Shown: piece by piece, positions 33,784 through 42,125 of the stretch | Layout of the letters: each line of letters opens with the position of its first letter | How positions within the stretch are numbered: the stretch's first letter is position 1 | NCBI GenBank assembly: GCA_017592665.1 | Contig: JAGFNW010000023.1 | Coordinates: 62,001 to 126,000 of the forward strand | DNA from: Streptosporangiaceae bacterium NEAU-GS5 | Lineage (GTDB): Bacteria; Actinomycetota; Actinomycetes; Streptosporangiales; Streptosporangiaceae | Direction of reading: 5' to 3' | Length of the DNA: 64,000 bases | Notes under the pieces: model-generated | Told to the model about the DNA's origin: nothing | The model's input: only the letters and a program-made list of their open reading frames with translations | Database searches by the model: none | Made by a program: the position numbers and the translations under genes

Positions 33784-33851
33784 GGGTCGCGTCCCTTCAG
33801 CTCTGCCTTTAGGGGCTCAGGTTACGGCGTGCGCCCGACAAAAACCGGAGC

Positions 33852-34142
33852 TTAGTGCAGCTCGGGACGGATTACCTTGGTGCGCAGGATGCCCTCGTTC
33901 AGGTTGAGCTGGCGATCCAGCTCCTTGACCGTCGCGGGCTCCGCGCTGAGGTCGACGACGGCGTAGATGCCTTCGGACTTCTTGTCGATGTCGTAGGACA
34001 GCCGGCGCCTGCCCCACACGTCGACCTTCTCCACGGTGCCACCGTCATTTCGGACGACGGCCAGGAACTGGTCGAGTGAGGGCTGCACCGTACGCTCGTC
34101 GAGGGACGGGTCGAGAATGACCATCATCTCGTAGCGACGCAT
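33852..34142 (-). CDS. rpsF: 30S ribosomal protein S6
   Basis: 96 residues ([20 protein letters not shown]), with the S6 core [40 protein letters not shown] and the C-terminal VIRPELH. First gene of the operon; GGAGG precedes the ATG. S6 pairs with S18, encoded two genes downstream. Confidence 0.98.
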   Translation of the reverse strand: MRRYEMMVILDPSLDERTVQPSLDQFLAVVRNDGGTVEKVDVWGRRRLSYDIDKKSEGIYAVVDLSAEPATVKELDRQLNLNEGILRTKVIRPELH

Positions 34143-34172
34143 GCGGAATCCAACCTCCTCTGGACTCTTGCG

Positions 34173-34193
34173 GTCACGACGCCTTGCCGTGAC
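34173..34193 (-). promoter_or_regulatory. hairpin in the rpsF leader
   Basis: On the minus strand GTCACG / CGTGAC forms a 6-bp stem with a 9-nt loop, followed by CGC, about 30 nt before the rpsF start. Bacterial rpsF leaders often carry an S6:S18-binding hairpin with a CCG motif for autoregulation. Here ACCGC follows the stem, which is suggestive only. Confidence 0.35.
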
Positions 34194-34289
34194 AGGAGGA
34201 CGCCGCGCGTGACAGATACGCGCAGCCGACTTAGATTACCAGCCCGCGCGCGTGGGCATCTCACCTCTTGTGAGAGGGGGTGGCGGCCC

Positions 34290-34601
34290 ATGCCACACAT
34301 CCTTGAACCTGTGGAGAGCGAGCCCTTCCGGTTCACACTGAACACGGACGGCGAATCCCACACGGTGGAGAACGTCCTCGCGATCGGGACCTTGGTCTGC
34401 GGCGTCATCGCGTTCATCACAGGCTTCATCGTCAGCGCCCACGTCATCGCCTCGTGGTTCGGCGCGCTCGGCTTCGGCGGCGGGCTGTACGCGCAGTATG
34501 TCTCCGCGACGACACCCCAGCGAAGTGTGATCATCGCCGGGGTGGTCGCGTCGTTCGTGGGAGTAGCGCTCGGCATCGCGCACGGCGGCTTCATCCCATA
34601 A
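34290..34601 (+). CDS. small integral membrane protein
   Basis: 103 residues from the ATG at 34290, with GAGAGGGGG upstream. It begins MPHILEPVESEPFRFTLNTD. Three hydrophobic helices follow (LAIGTLVCGVIAFITGFIVS, VIASWFGALGFGGGLYAQYV, VIIAGVVASFVGVALGIAHG). It resembles uncharacterised small membrane proteins of Streptomyces and relatives. It is convergent with the next pair of small genes. Function unknown. Confidence 0.75.
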   Translation: MPHILEPVESEPFRFTLNTDGESHTVENVLAIGTLVCGVIAFITGFIVSAHVIASWFGALGFGGGLYAQYVSATTPQRSVIIAGVVASFVGVALGIAHGGFIP

Positions 34602-34620
34602 CCGATCCCGCTACGGCCGG

Positions 34621-34797
34621 CTACTTGCCGCCGACGTGGAGGTCCACGCCGAGCAGGACGAGGAACCACAGGAAGATCGCCAGTAGTGCCTGCGCGACCT
34701 GCCGGAGCAGCGTGGGCGTGATGTAGTTGTGCACCCACGCCACATAGAGGCCGATGAGAATGTAGATCAGCCCGATGAGACTGCCTATTCGGTACAT
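34621..34797 (-). CDS. 58-residue membrane protein, tandem paralogue 1
   Basis: ATG at 34797 to TAG at 34621. The protein opens MYRIGSLIGLIYILIGLYVA, with WVHNYITPTLLRQVAQALLA and then FLWFLVLLGVDLHVGGK. Two membrane helices are separated by a short loop. It aligns along its whole length with the neighbouring 60-residue protein (shared pattern GLIYxLIGxYVAW ... LLAIFLWFLVLLGV), so the two arose by tandem duplication. It lies 6 bp downstream of that gene. Function unknown. Confidence 0.75.
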   Translation of the reverse strand: MYRIGSLIGLIYILIGLYVAWVHNYITPTLLRQVAQALLAIFLWFLVLLGVDLHVGGK

Positions 34798-34803
34798 CTA
34801 GCG

Positions 34804-34986
34804 TCATCTCCCAATATGTAGATTCACCCCGAGAAGGACGAGGAACCACAGGAAGATCGCCAACAGCGCCTCGGCGATGCGCTTGAGGAGCGTGACTGTC
34901 AGGTATCCGTGGGTCCAGGCCACGTAGATCCCGATCAGCAGGTAAATCATCCCGAGGAAGAGGGCCACTCGGCGGCTCACTGTCAC
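34804..34986 (-). CDS. 60-residue membrane protein, tandem paralogue 2
   Basis: MTVSRRVALFLGMIYLLIGI, then YVAWTHGYLTVTLLKRIAEA and LLAIFLWFLVLLGVNLHIGR. Two membrane helices with a polar loop; GGAGAACGCCC lies before the ATG. It is upstream partner of the 58-residue paralogue in one transcript. Similar short proteins occur in actinobacteria without a known function. Confidence 0.78.
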   Translation of the reverse strand: MTVSRRVALFLGMIYLLIGIYVAWTHGYLTVTLLKRIAEALLAIFLWFLVLLGVNLHIGR

Positions 34987-35109
34987 GGGCGTTCTCCTTT
35001 GTTACGGCCCGCGGGGTCACGGCGGGCCGACCGCACCCGCAACTGCCCGTAACCGGATCCTTGAAACGCTCTTGGGAATCACGTCTGGGACGGGACTAGG
35101 CTCGGGCGC

Positions 35110-35868
35110 ATGATGCGCATCGGAGCCCATGTCCATCAGGACGACATCCTCGGTCACGCCGCGGCGGTCGAGGCCGACGTGGTGCAGTTCTTCCTCGGCG
35201 ACCCGCAGGGCTACAAGGGCCCGGTCATGCCGGCCGGCCAGGATGCGATCAAGGCGGCCGACGTGGACGTCTACATCCACGCCCCCTATTTGGTGAACGT
35301 GGCGACCACCAACAACCGGATCAGGATCCCCAGCCGCAAGCTGCTGGAGCAGCATCTCACCGCGGCCGCCTCGCTCGGCGCGAAGGGCCTGATCGTGCAC
35401 GGCGGCCACCTGAACGCCAAGGACGACCCGCAGATCGGGTTCGACAACTGGCGCAAGGTGTTCGAGCGGATGGAGTGCCCGATCCCCGTCCTGATCGAGA
35501 ACACGGCCGGCGGCGACAACGCCATGGCCCGCAGGCTCGACCGGATCGCCCGGCTGTGGGATGCCGTGGGCGGGTTCCCCAACGTCGGCTTCTGCCTGGA
35601 CACCTGCCACGCGCACGCGGGCGGCGAGGAGCTGCTCGGGCTGGTCGATCGGGTGCTGGCCATCACCGGCCGGATCGACCTGGTGCACTGCAACGACTCG
35701 CGGGACGTGTTCGACTCGGGCGCCGACCGGCATGCCAACATCGGCAACGGCGAGATCGACGCCGAGCTCATCCTGGCCGTCTGCCGGGCCGCGAACGCCC
35801 CGATCGTGGTGGAAACTCCGGCCGAGGGACAGGCCGACGACATCGCCTACCTGCGGAAGAACCTTTGA
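35110..35868 (+). CDS. nfo: endonuclease IV-like AP endonuclease (TIM barrel)
   Basis: 252 residues (MMRIGAHVHQDD; the second Met at 35113 is an alternative start). The AP endonuclease 2 family TIM barrel is shown by its metal-ligand segments: GAHVHQDD, LIVHGGHLN, LIENTAGG, FCLDTCHAHAGG, LVHCNDSRDVFDSGADRHAN and VVETPAEG. Endonuclease IV cleaves the backbone 5' of abasic sites in base excision repair. The length is a little under the E. coli enzyme. Confidence 0.88.
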   Translation: MMRIGAHVHQDDILGHAAAVEADVVQFFLGDPQGYKGPVMPAGQDAIKAADVDVYIHAPYLVNVATTNNRIRIPSRKLLEQHLTAAASLGAKGLIVHGGHLNAKDDPQIGFDNWRKVFERMECPIPVLIENTAGGDNAMARRLDRIARLWDAVGGFPNVGFCLDTCHAHAGGEELLGLVDRVLAITGRIDLVHCNDSRDVFDSGADRHANIGNGEIDAELILAVCRAANAPIVVETPAEGQADDIAYLRKNL

Positions 35869-35885
35869 CCACAGGCTGTGGATAA
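35865..35885. promoter_or_regulatory. paired DnaA-box-like motifs at the nfo 3' end
   Basis: TTGACCACA (35865-35873, overlapping the nfo stop) and TGTGGATAA (35877-35885, a perfect box in reverse) face each other across 3 nt. They form a CCACAG-G-CTGTGG palindrome. It could bind DnaA or act as a short hairpin between the convergent nfo and GT87 genes. Confidence 0.35.
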
Positions 35886-35904
35886 CTTCTATGGATTGCC
35901 GGGC

Positions 35905-37110
35905 TCACGAAGTGGGTACGGCTACCGGTCTCGGCTCGTCTGACGGGGTGTCCCGGCGGGTGCTGCGCCAGAGCCGTACGAACGAGACCACGGCGGCGGT
36001 GAGGAAGACCAGGTTCCGGGCGACCAGCACGAGCGTGCCCAGGAGCTTGCCGTCCGTGGCGTAGTCGTCCTCCACCCACGGATAGGTGATCCCGGTCAGC
36101 AGCGTGGCGACCAGCACCAGCCAGGCCGTGGGCCACTGGCTCGACCCGCGCACGATCAGCACGACCGCGGCGAGCCCGAGCACCCAGACCATGTACTGCG
36201 GCGACAGCACGCGGCTGGTGGCGACCAGGAAGAGCACGGTCGTGAGCGCCGCGTCGTAGTAGGCCGTCTCGGTCAGCCGGGCGCGGATCCACCAGATCAG
36301 CAGCAGCGCCATCGCGACCGGGGTGGCGACCACGCTGATGGTCGTCGCCGTGCCCACTCCGTCGCCGACCAACTCCATGGCGCCGTGCTGGTAGGTGGGG
36401 AACCCGTCCCACCAGCCGAGCGCGCGGGCCAGCGCGAACGGCGCACCGGCCATCGACTCCACCTGGAGCCCTCGATCCCCCTGCGCGTGGAGGAAGTCGA
36501 GGGCGTGCGGCAGGAGCAGGGCCGCGACCCCGCATCCGATCAGCGCGGTGGCCAGGCTGACCCCGGCGCCGGTGAACAGCTCGCGCCAGCGCCGCAGCCC
36601 GGCCAGCAGCGCCACGGGCCACACCTTGATCGCCAGCCCGATCCCGATGAACAGCCCGCGTACGGCCGCGCTCGCCGAGACGGTAAGGGCGGCGACCGCG
36701 ACGAAGGTGACCATCAGGTCGTAGCGGGAGATCAGCAGCGGACCCAGCAGCGCGGCGCCCACCGTCCAGGCCCAGATGCCCGCCCGGCTGCCGCCCGTCC
36801 GGTTGGTGAACCGCCACAGCAGCAGCAGGATGGCGAGGTCGAAGATGATGGCCGCGAGGTAGAACGCCACCTTGTAGCTGCCCGGAATGAGCCGGGGCAC
36901 GAGCATGGGCAGCGCGGCGAGCGGCGGATACTGCCACTTGTCGTCGTCGACGGGGAACGACCCGCCCATCAACGTGTCCGACCAGCCGCGGTAGAGGTTC
37001 ACGTCGTTCTCGAACGACCCCTGGTGTTCCACCGGGATGACCTGCATGGCCATCAGGAACATCAGCGCCCGGGTCACCGCCCAGACGAGAAGGACCCATG
37101 TCGCGCGCAC
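35905..37110 (-). CDS. GT87-like polytopic glycosyltransferase/mannosyltransferase, copy 2
   Basis: 401 residues with about ten membrane helices. The GT-C features are an early acidic loop between the first helices (ENDVNLYRGWSDTLMGGSFP), then the WQYPPLAALPMLVPRLIPG motif and the late VLSPQYMVWVLGL segment found in DUF2029/GT87 mannosyltransferases. These transfer mannose from polyprenyl-phosphate donors to cell-envelope glycans in mycobacteria and relatives. The acceptor here is unknown. It follows a second GT87-like gene and a class A PBP in the same direction. Confidence 0.82.
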   Translation of the reverse strand: MRATWVLLVWAVTRALMFLMAMQVIPVEHQGSFENDVNLYRGWSDTLMGGSFPVDDDKWQYPPLAALPMLVPRLIPGSYKVAFYLAAIIFDLAILLLLWRFTNRTGGSRAGIWAWTVGAALLGPLLISRYDLMVTFVAVAALTVSASAAVRGLFIGIGLAIKVWPVALLAGLRRWRELFTGAGVSLATALIGCGVAALLLPHALDFLHAQGDRGLQVESMAGAPFALARALGWWDGFPTYQHGAMELVGDGVGTATTISVVATPVAMALLLIWWIRARLTETAYYDAALTTVLFLVATSRVLSPQYMVWVLGLAAVVLIVRGSSQWPTAWLVLVATLLTGITYPWVEDDYATDGKLLGTLVLVARNLVFLTAAVVSFVRLWRSTRRDTPSDEPRPVAVPTS

Positions 37111-37119
37111 GCCGCTCCC

Positions 37120-38481
37120 CTACACCGGACGGCGCAGCAGGACCAGCCGGTCTTCCGCCCCGTCGAACACGCCACCCGCCTGGTCGTCGACCCCCGCCTG
37201 CCGGACCACGTCCTGCTCCGGTCTCAGGATGTCCCGCACCACGAACCCCATCAAAACCACGATTGTAATGAACCTGGCCCACACCGACAGGAAGTAGGCC
37301 GTATCGCCGATGCCCTGGGCCGCGTGCTGGGGATCGATCCCCACGAGATACAGCCAGATCGCGAAGAAGTACCAGATCTCGGCCAGCTGCCAGGCGACGA
37401 GCGCGCCCCACTTGGGGCGGGCCAGCACGGCGAAAGGCACAAGCCAGAGGACGTACTGCGGCGACCACACCTTGTTGGTGATCATGAAGGCGGCCAGCGC
37501 CAGGAAGCACAGCTGCATCAGCCTCGGCCGGCGCGGGGCCAACAGCGCGAGCGCGGCGACCCCGAGCAGCAGCAAGGCGAGCACGGCGATGGCCATCTTG
37601 TTGAGCAGCTCGCCGTCGCCGAGGAAGGCCAGGAAGTCGGGCCGGTCGATGATGATCCAGTCGGTCTTGGTGAAGAAGAACCACAGCCCGCCCCAGTCGG
37701 CCCCGCGTTCGTCGCTGAAGGCGTAGAAGCGTTTCCAGTTGTCGAAGTTCAGCAGCATGATCGGCACGTTGACCAGGAGCCACGTGCCGACCCCGGCCAG
37801 CACGGTCCGCACGAACGGCTCCCACTTCGCGGTCCGCACCGTGAGCAGGAACAGCGCGCCGAAGAACATCAGCGGATAGAACTTGGTGGCCACCGCCAGG
37901 GCCAGCAGCGCCCCCGCGAGGACCGGCCGCTGCCGCGACCACGCGACCAGGCCGCCGAGGGCCAGCGCACCGGCCGCGAGATCCCAGTTGATGTACGCGC
38001 ACAGGATGACCGCCGGCCCGACGGCGTACCAGAGGGCGTCCCACGGGCGGGTCGGCCCGGCGAGCGCGGCCATCATGAGCACGCCGAGGACCAGGCAGAA
38101 GCCCATGAGCAGGACCGTCACGTCGTAGAAGGGGACCGACGGCTCGGAGAACAGCGGCGAATCGGACCACGGGAAGCGGAACGTGGCCACCCGGCGGGCG
38201 AACTCCATGATCCCGCCGATGCCGACGGGATATTCGACCGGATAGTCCTTGTAGGGGATCTGCCCCTCGTTGAGGTGCTCGGACCACCACAGCGGATAAA
38301 TGTCGGTGTAGCAGAACTTCAGGAACTGCTGGGTCCCATCGTTCCACGCGCCGCCGAACCGGCACGGGGCCTTCCACAGGTACGCGAGGACCGCGCCGAG
38401 GCCGGCCACCAGCCCAAGGGGCAGGTAGGGCACGACCTGGCGGGCCACGGTTGAGGTCGGCGGATCGTCGGTCCGGGTCAT
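37120..38481 (-). CDS. GT87-like polytopic glycosyltransferase/mannosyltransferase, copy 1
   Basis: 453 residues from the ATG at 38481 (MTRTDDPPTSTVARQVVPYL); a longer frame from 38607 would run into the PBP gene. It has about ten membrane helices, an acidic first loop containing YPLWWSEHLNEGQIPYKDYP, a later VWSPQYVLWLVPFAVLARPK resembling the same GT87/DUF2029 pattern, and KTDWIIIDRPDF between. It lies between the PBP gene (16 bp upstream) and the second copy (9 bp downstream), so a joint cell-envelope role is likely. Confidence 0.82.
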   Translation of the reverse strand: MTRTDDPPTSTVARQVVPYLPLGLVAGLGAVLAYLWKAPCRFGGAWNDGTQQFLKFCYTDIYPLWWSEHLNEGQIPYKDYPVEYPVGIGGIMEFARRVATFRFPWSDSPLFSEPSVPFYDVTVLLMGFCLVLGVLMMAALAGPTRPWDALWYAVGPAVILCAYINWDLAAGALALGGLVAWSRQRPVLAGALLALAVATKFYPLMFFGALFLLTVRTAKWEPFVRTVLAGVGTWLLVNVPIMLLNFDNWKRFYAFSDERGADWGGLWFFFTKTDWIIIDRPDFLAFLGDGELLNKMAIAVLALLLLGVAALALLAPRRPRLMQLCFLALAAFMITNKVWSPQYVLWLVPFAVLARPKWGALVAWQLAEIWYFFAIWLYLVGIDPQHAAQGIGDTAYFLSVWARFITIVVLMGFVVRDILRPEQDVVRQAGVDDQAGGVFDGAEDRLVLLRRPV

Positions 38482-38497
38482 GGCGGATATTGCACCA

Positions 38498-41400
38498 TCA
38501 CGCAGGCCTGATTGGCGACCTTCGGCGCCGAGCCGTTCTGCGTTCCCCTGACGGCTGCGGGTTCGGGGCGACGGCGTTGTTTCCGTTGGCCCACGGCAGG
38601 TCACCACCGTTGAAGGGGTCGCCGTTGTCCCCGCCGTTGCCCCCGTTGTCGCCGTTCGGATCGTTGCCGTTCGGGTTGCAGTTGGCGTCCCACGGCAGGC
38701 AGCCGCCGTCGGTCGGGAAGATGTCGCTCGGCTCAGGCGTCGGCGTCGGGCTCGGCACGATGTCGAGCGGCGTGCCCACGCCTGCCTTGGCCGGGAACTG
38801 CTCGACCGGCTTGCCGGAAAGCGCCGCGACCATGAAGTCGTGCCAGATCCTGGTCGGCTGGTCGGCGCCTTCGAAGCCCAGCGAGATCTCGCTCCGGGTG
38901 GTGCCGTCCGGGCAGTTCACGTCGATCTTCTTCGGCGTGTAGACCTTGCCGCTCTTGGTCGTGCACCGCTCGCGGTACATCCCGACGGCCGTGGACAGCT
39001 GCGGGGTGTATCCGATGAACCAGGCTTCCTTCTCGTCGTTGTTCGTGCCGGTCTTGCCGGCCGCCGGCCGTCCGATGTTGCCGTTCGCGGAAGCCGTACC
39101 TCCCTTGATGACCTGCTCCATCGCGGTGACGGCGTCCGCCGCCGCGTCGGGGGAGATCACCTGGCGGGAGGTCTTGCGCTCGGGCCAGCGCACGATGCCC
39201 TGCGGCGTCGGCTGCAGGACCTCCTGCACGACGTGGTAGTCGACGTGCTTGCCGCCGTTGGCGAAGATCGAGTATCCGGCGGCCTGCTCGACCGGCGACA
39301 CCAGGGCGGAGCCGATGGCGAACTGATACTGGTGGTCCTTGACGTCGGCCTCGAGCCGATCCTTGCCGAGCCCCGCCTCTTCGGCGATCTGCTTGACCCG
39401 GCTCAGCTGGCCGATCGTGCCGTCCTTCTCGTCCAGCATGTACGCCATGGAGGCGAACGCCGTGTTGATGGAGTGCGCCGTGGCGTAGATGACCTGGATG
39501 GCCTCGGGCACCGAGTGCCCGTTCCTGATGCCGCCCGCGGCCTGGCCGGGCAGCTTCTCCGGCACCGTCTTGTTGCCGGGCAGCCAGCTGTTCAGGCTGT
39601 ATCCAGCGTCGAGCCAGGCGGCCAGCACATACGGCTTGAACGCGGACGCGGCCTGCTTCTTGGAGTCGAAGGGCTCGTTCCACGAGTCGGTGACGAAGTT
39701 GTCGCCGCCGTAGAAGGCCAGCACGCGGCCGTTGCGCGGGTCGACGGCGGCGAGCCCGGCGTGGATCTCCTTGCTCAGCGGGTTCATGTTGTCGCGCACG
39801 GCCTTCTGCGCGGCCTTCATCAGGGTGCGGTCGAAGGTGGAGACGATCTTGTAGCCGCCCCGCCGCACCTCGTTGGGCGGGATACCGCGCTGCTTGAGCT
39901 CCTCGAGCACCTGCGTGACCATGTAGCCGCGCAGGCCGGACATGACGTTCTTCTGGTCGTCGGGCTTGAGCTTGGGGAACTTGGTCTTGTCGACCAGCAC
40001 GCCGCCCTGCACGCCGTATTTGGCCGGCAGGGCGCCGTAGTCGGTCGGGTTGACGTCGGCCATGCCCTGGATGACGTAGCCGAACCGCTCCTGCGTGGCC
40101 GCGAAGTCGCCCTTGGCCTCGAGTTCGTCGAAACGGGCCGGGTTCTGGATGCGGCCGGCGAGGTAGGCGCCCTCGCCCTCGGTCAGGTTTTGCACGTGCT
40201 TGCCGAAGTACGCCTGAGCGGCGGCCTCGATGCCGTTCGCGCCGCGGCCGAAGTAGATGGTGTTCAGGTATTGGGCGAGGATCTGGTTCTTGTCCAGGGT
40301 CTTGTTCAGCTTGATCGCGACGAAGATCTCTTTGAGCTTGCGCTGGAGCGAGATGTCCTTGCCGAGCCCGTCGTAGTAGTTGCGGGCCATCTGCTGGGTG
40401 ATGGTGGACGCGCCCTGCAGCTGCTGTCCGGTGGCGGTCATCCATACCGAGCGGACCAAGCCGGTGAAGGAGATGCCCGAGTCGTCGCGGAACGAGCGGT
40501 TCTCAGCGGCGATGACCGCGTCCTGCACGTGCCGCGGGATCTTGGAGATGTCGACGATCACGCGCTCGGTGCCGACCGAGCCGATGCGGGTCTTGCCGTC
40601 CCTGTAGTAGATCACGCTGGCCTGGGCGAGCGCGTTGGCGTTGGTCACCGAGGGGACGGGCGTGTTGGAGTACGCCACGGCGATCATGCCGAAGAAACCG
40701 GCGATCACGACGGTGACGCCGACGACGACCACCTTCCAGTTGGGGACGAACCGCCGCCAGCCGCCCCTGCGCGGGGCGTCGTCGTCGAAGTCGTCGTCCG
40801 GGCCGTGCGGCCCGCCGGGGCCGGAACCGCCCGGGCCACCGGGACCCCCAGGACCTCCGGCGCCCCCGGGTCCGCCCGGGCCACGGTCGAGCTGGCTCCT
40901 GCGGCGGCGCCCGCCGGCGCCCATGCTCTGGGTCGGGTAGCCGCCCGTGGGCGGGCCGGACGGCGGCATGCCCATGCTCTGTGTGCGGATGGCCTGCGTG
41001 CGCGCTGAAGGCGGACCGGGCGGCAGCCCGATCCGGCGGGTGCCGTCGTCACCGGGAGGACCCGCGGGGCCGGTCGGCCCGGCAGGTCCGTTGGGGGCGG
41101 CAGGTCCGGCAGGGCCGTTGGGGCCTGCGGGGCCGTTGGGGCCTGCGGGGCCGGAGAAGGCGCCCGTGGGGGCATCCTGCCGCGGCCGGCCGTATTCGCG
41201 GACCGGCCCGTCCGGACGGTACGGCGTGGCCGGCGCGCCGGGCTGACGGCCCGGCGGCCCGGCGGCGGGCGGGACCGGCGGCAGGCCCTGGGTGTCCTCG
41301 TAGGCGGCCTCGGCCCGGCGGCCGGGCCGTGCGGGAGGAGGACCAGGGGGCGGCGCGGCCGCGGGGTCGCCCCAGGAGGTCGGGGCCGGCTGAATGGGTT

Positions 41401-41506
41401 CTTCGTGCGAAGGCGTGCGACGGCGCCGCCCGGGGCGGCGGGCGGAGCCGGGGCCCTCCTCGGGGCGTCCGCTCGGCTCCGAGCCGTGGCTGCTGCTGTA
41501 ACTCAC
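38498..41506 (-). CDS. class A penicillin-binding protein with long disordered N-terminal tail
   Basis: 1002 residues from the GTG at 41506, which has GAGG 5-8 nt upstream. A cytoplasmic tail of about 255 residues is Pro/Gly/Arg-rich with collagen-like GPAGPNGPAGPNGPAGP triplets. One membrane helix (WKVVVVGVTVVIAGFFGMIA) is at about 257-279. The GT51 transglycosylase follows (AAENRSFRDDSGISFTGLVR with catalytic Glu, QLQGASTITQQMARNYY). The transpeptidase has SAFK (QAASAFKPYVLAAW), SIN (TAHSINTAFASM) and KTGT (AAGKTGTNNDEKEAW). The C-terminus is a Gly/Asn/Asp-rich tail. It polymerises and cross-links peptidoglycan. It is followed by two GT87-like genes. Confidence 0.93.
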   Translation of the reverse strand: MSYSSSHGSEPSGRPEEGPGSARRPGRRRRTPSHEEPIQPAPTSWGDPAAAPPPGPPPARPGRRAEAAYEDTQGLPPVPPAAGPPGRQPGAPATPYRPDGPVREYGRPRQDAPTGAFSGPAGPNGPAGPNGPAGPAAPNGPAGPTGPAGPPGDDGTRRIGLPPGPPSARTQAIRTQSMGMPPSGPPTGGYPTQSMGAGGRRRRSQLDRGPGGPGGAGGPGGPGGPGGSGPGGPHGPDDDFDDDAPRRGGWRRFVPNWKVVVVGVTVVIAGFFGMIAVAYSNTPVPSVTNANALAQASVIYYRDGKTRIGSVGTERVIVDISKIPRHVQDAVIAAENRSFRDDSGISFTGLVRSVWMTATGQQLQGASTITQQMARNYYDGLGKDISLQRKLKEIFVAIKLNKTLDKNQILAQYLNTIYFGRGANGIEAAAQAYFGKHVQNLTEGEGAYLAGRIQNPARFDELEAKGDFAATQERFGYVIQGMADVNPTDYGALPAKYGVQGGVLVDKTKFPKLKPDDQKNVMSGLRGYMVTQVLEELKQRGIPPNEVRRGGYKIVSTFDRTLMKAAQKAVRDNMNPLSKEIHAGLAAVDPRNGRVLAFYGGDNFVTDSWNEPFDSKKQAASAFKPYVLAAWLDAGYSLNSWLPGNKTVPEKLPGQAAGGIRNGHSVPEAIQVIYATAHSINTAFASMAYMLDEKDGTIGQLSRVKQIAEEAGLGKDRLEADVKDHQYQFAIGSALVSPVEQAAGYSIFANGGKHVDYHVVQEVLQPTPQGIVRWPERKTSRQVISPDAAADAVTAMEQVIKGGTASANGNIGRPAAGKTGTNNDEKEAWFIGYTPQLSTAVGMYRERCTTKSGKVYTPKKIDVNCPDGTTRSEISLGFEGADQPTRIWHDFMVAALSGKPVEQFPAKAGVGTPLDIVPSPTPTPEPSDIFPTDGGCLPWDANCNPNGNDPNGDNGGNGGDNGDPFNGGDLPWANGNNAVAPNPQPSGERRTARRRRSPIRPA

Positions 41507-41589
41507 GCGTCCTCGTTCAGTCGATCGGATGGTGTCGAACGTCGGCCGGTCGGCGGGGATAGTACCTGGCCAAGCTGAGTGTTCCCGGC

Positions 41590-41973
41590 CTACTCGGCGG
41601 GCTCCGGCGGGTCTCCCGTGCCGAGGACGTACGAGACCGTCAAGTGGTTCCAAGAACAACCTTGACAGACCTCGACCACGTAGACCCGGAATTCCCCGTA
41701 TTCCTGAGCCATCTCAAGAAGGTCTGACGTCGTCTTTACCCGGCCGGCGGAACGCCCTAGTTCGTCCCCGTACACATAGGTGACGTTGGTCACGTTCCGT
41801 CGCGCGCATATGGGACAGGCGCGCTCGGTGGGCTCGCCGTGGAACTTGGCCGCACGAAGCAGATACGGATGCGCATCACAGACGTCGCGCGACTCCAGGT
41901 GGCCTGAGCGGAGCGACTGGATCGTCGCCCGCTTCGCGAGGCCGTAGTCCACGACCGCCCGCTGTGACCACAT
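41590..41973 (-). CDS. DUF5318 family zinc-ribbon-like protein
   Basis: 127 residues (MWSQRAVVDYGLAKRATIQS). Cysteine pairs in ERACPICARRNVT and VEVCQGCSWNHL, plus CDAHPYLLRAAKFHGE, suggest zinc binding. The family DUF5318 is actinobacterial, of unknown function, and usually sits upstream of a class A PBP gene, as here with 83 bp between. No signal or membrane segment. Confidence 0.85.
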   Translation of the reverse strand: MWSQRAVVDYGLAKRATIQSLRSGHLESRDVCDAHPYLLRAAKFHGEPTERACPICARRNVTNVTYVYGDELGRSAGRVKTTSDLLEMAQEYGEFRVYVVEVCQGCSWNHLTVSYVLGTGDPPEPAE

Positions 41974-42055
41974 GTGACCCAGATTACGACCCTTTGCCGA
42001 TGCGTGCCCAACCCATGACCTCGTTGCGCGATATGACGGCGCGACGTATCCTCAT

Positions 42056-42076
42056 GATGTATCGGTGCGATACATC
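42056..42076. promoter_or_regulatory. PadR-type operator
   Basis: GATGTATCG-GTG-CGATACATC is a perfect 9-bp inverted repeat, 50 bp before the padR start. It contains ATGT and ACAT half-sites like those bound by PadR regulators. Autoregulation of the padR-ino1 unit is the simplest reading. Confidence 0.75.
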
Positions 42077-42125
42077 GCATGGACACAACGACGACGACTG
42101 GCGCGGAAACGAGGAGGTGGTTCCA

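Noticed and set aside
35768-38377. 869-residue open frame
   Set aside because: It is a shadow of the two GT87-like genes in another minus-strand frame; composition is Arg/Gly/Ala-rich and no motif is seen.
38840-41008. 722-residue plus-strand open frame
   Set aside because: Antisense to the penicillin-binding protein, whose GT51 and transpeptidase motifs are on the minus strand.
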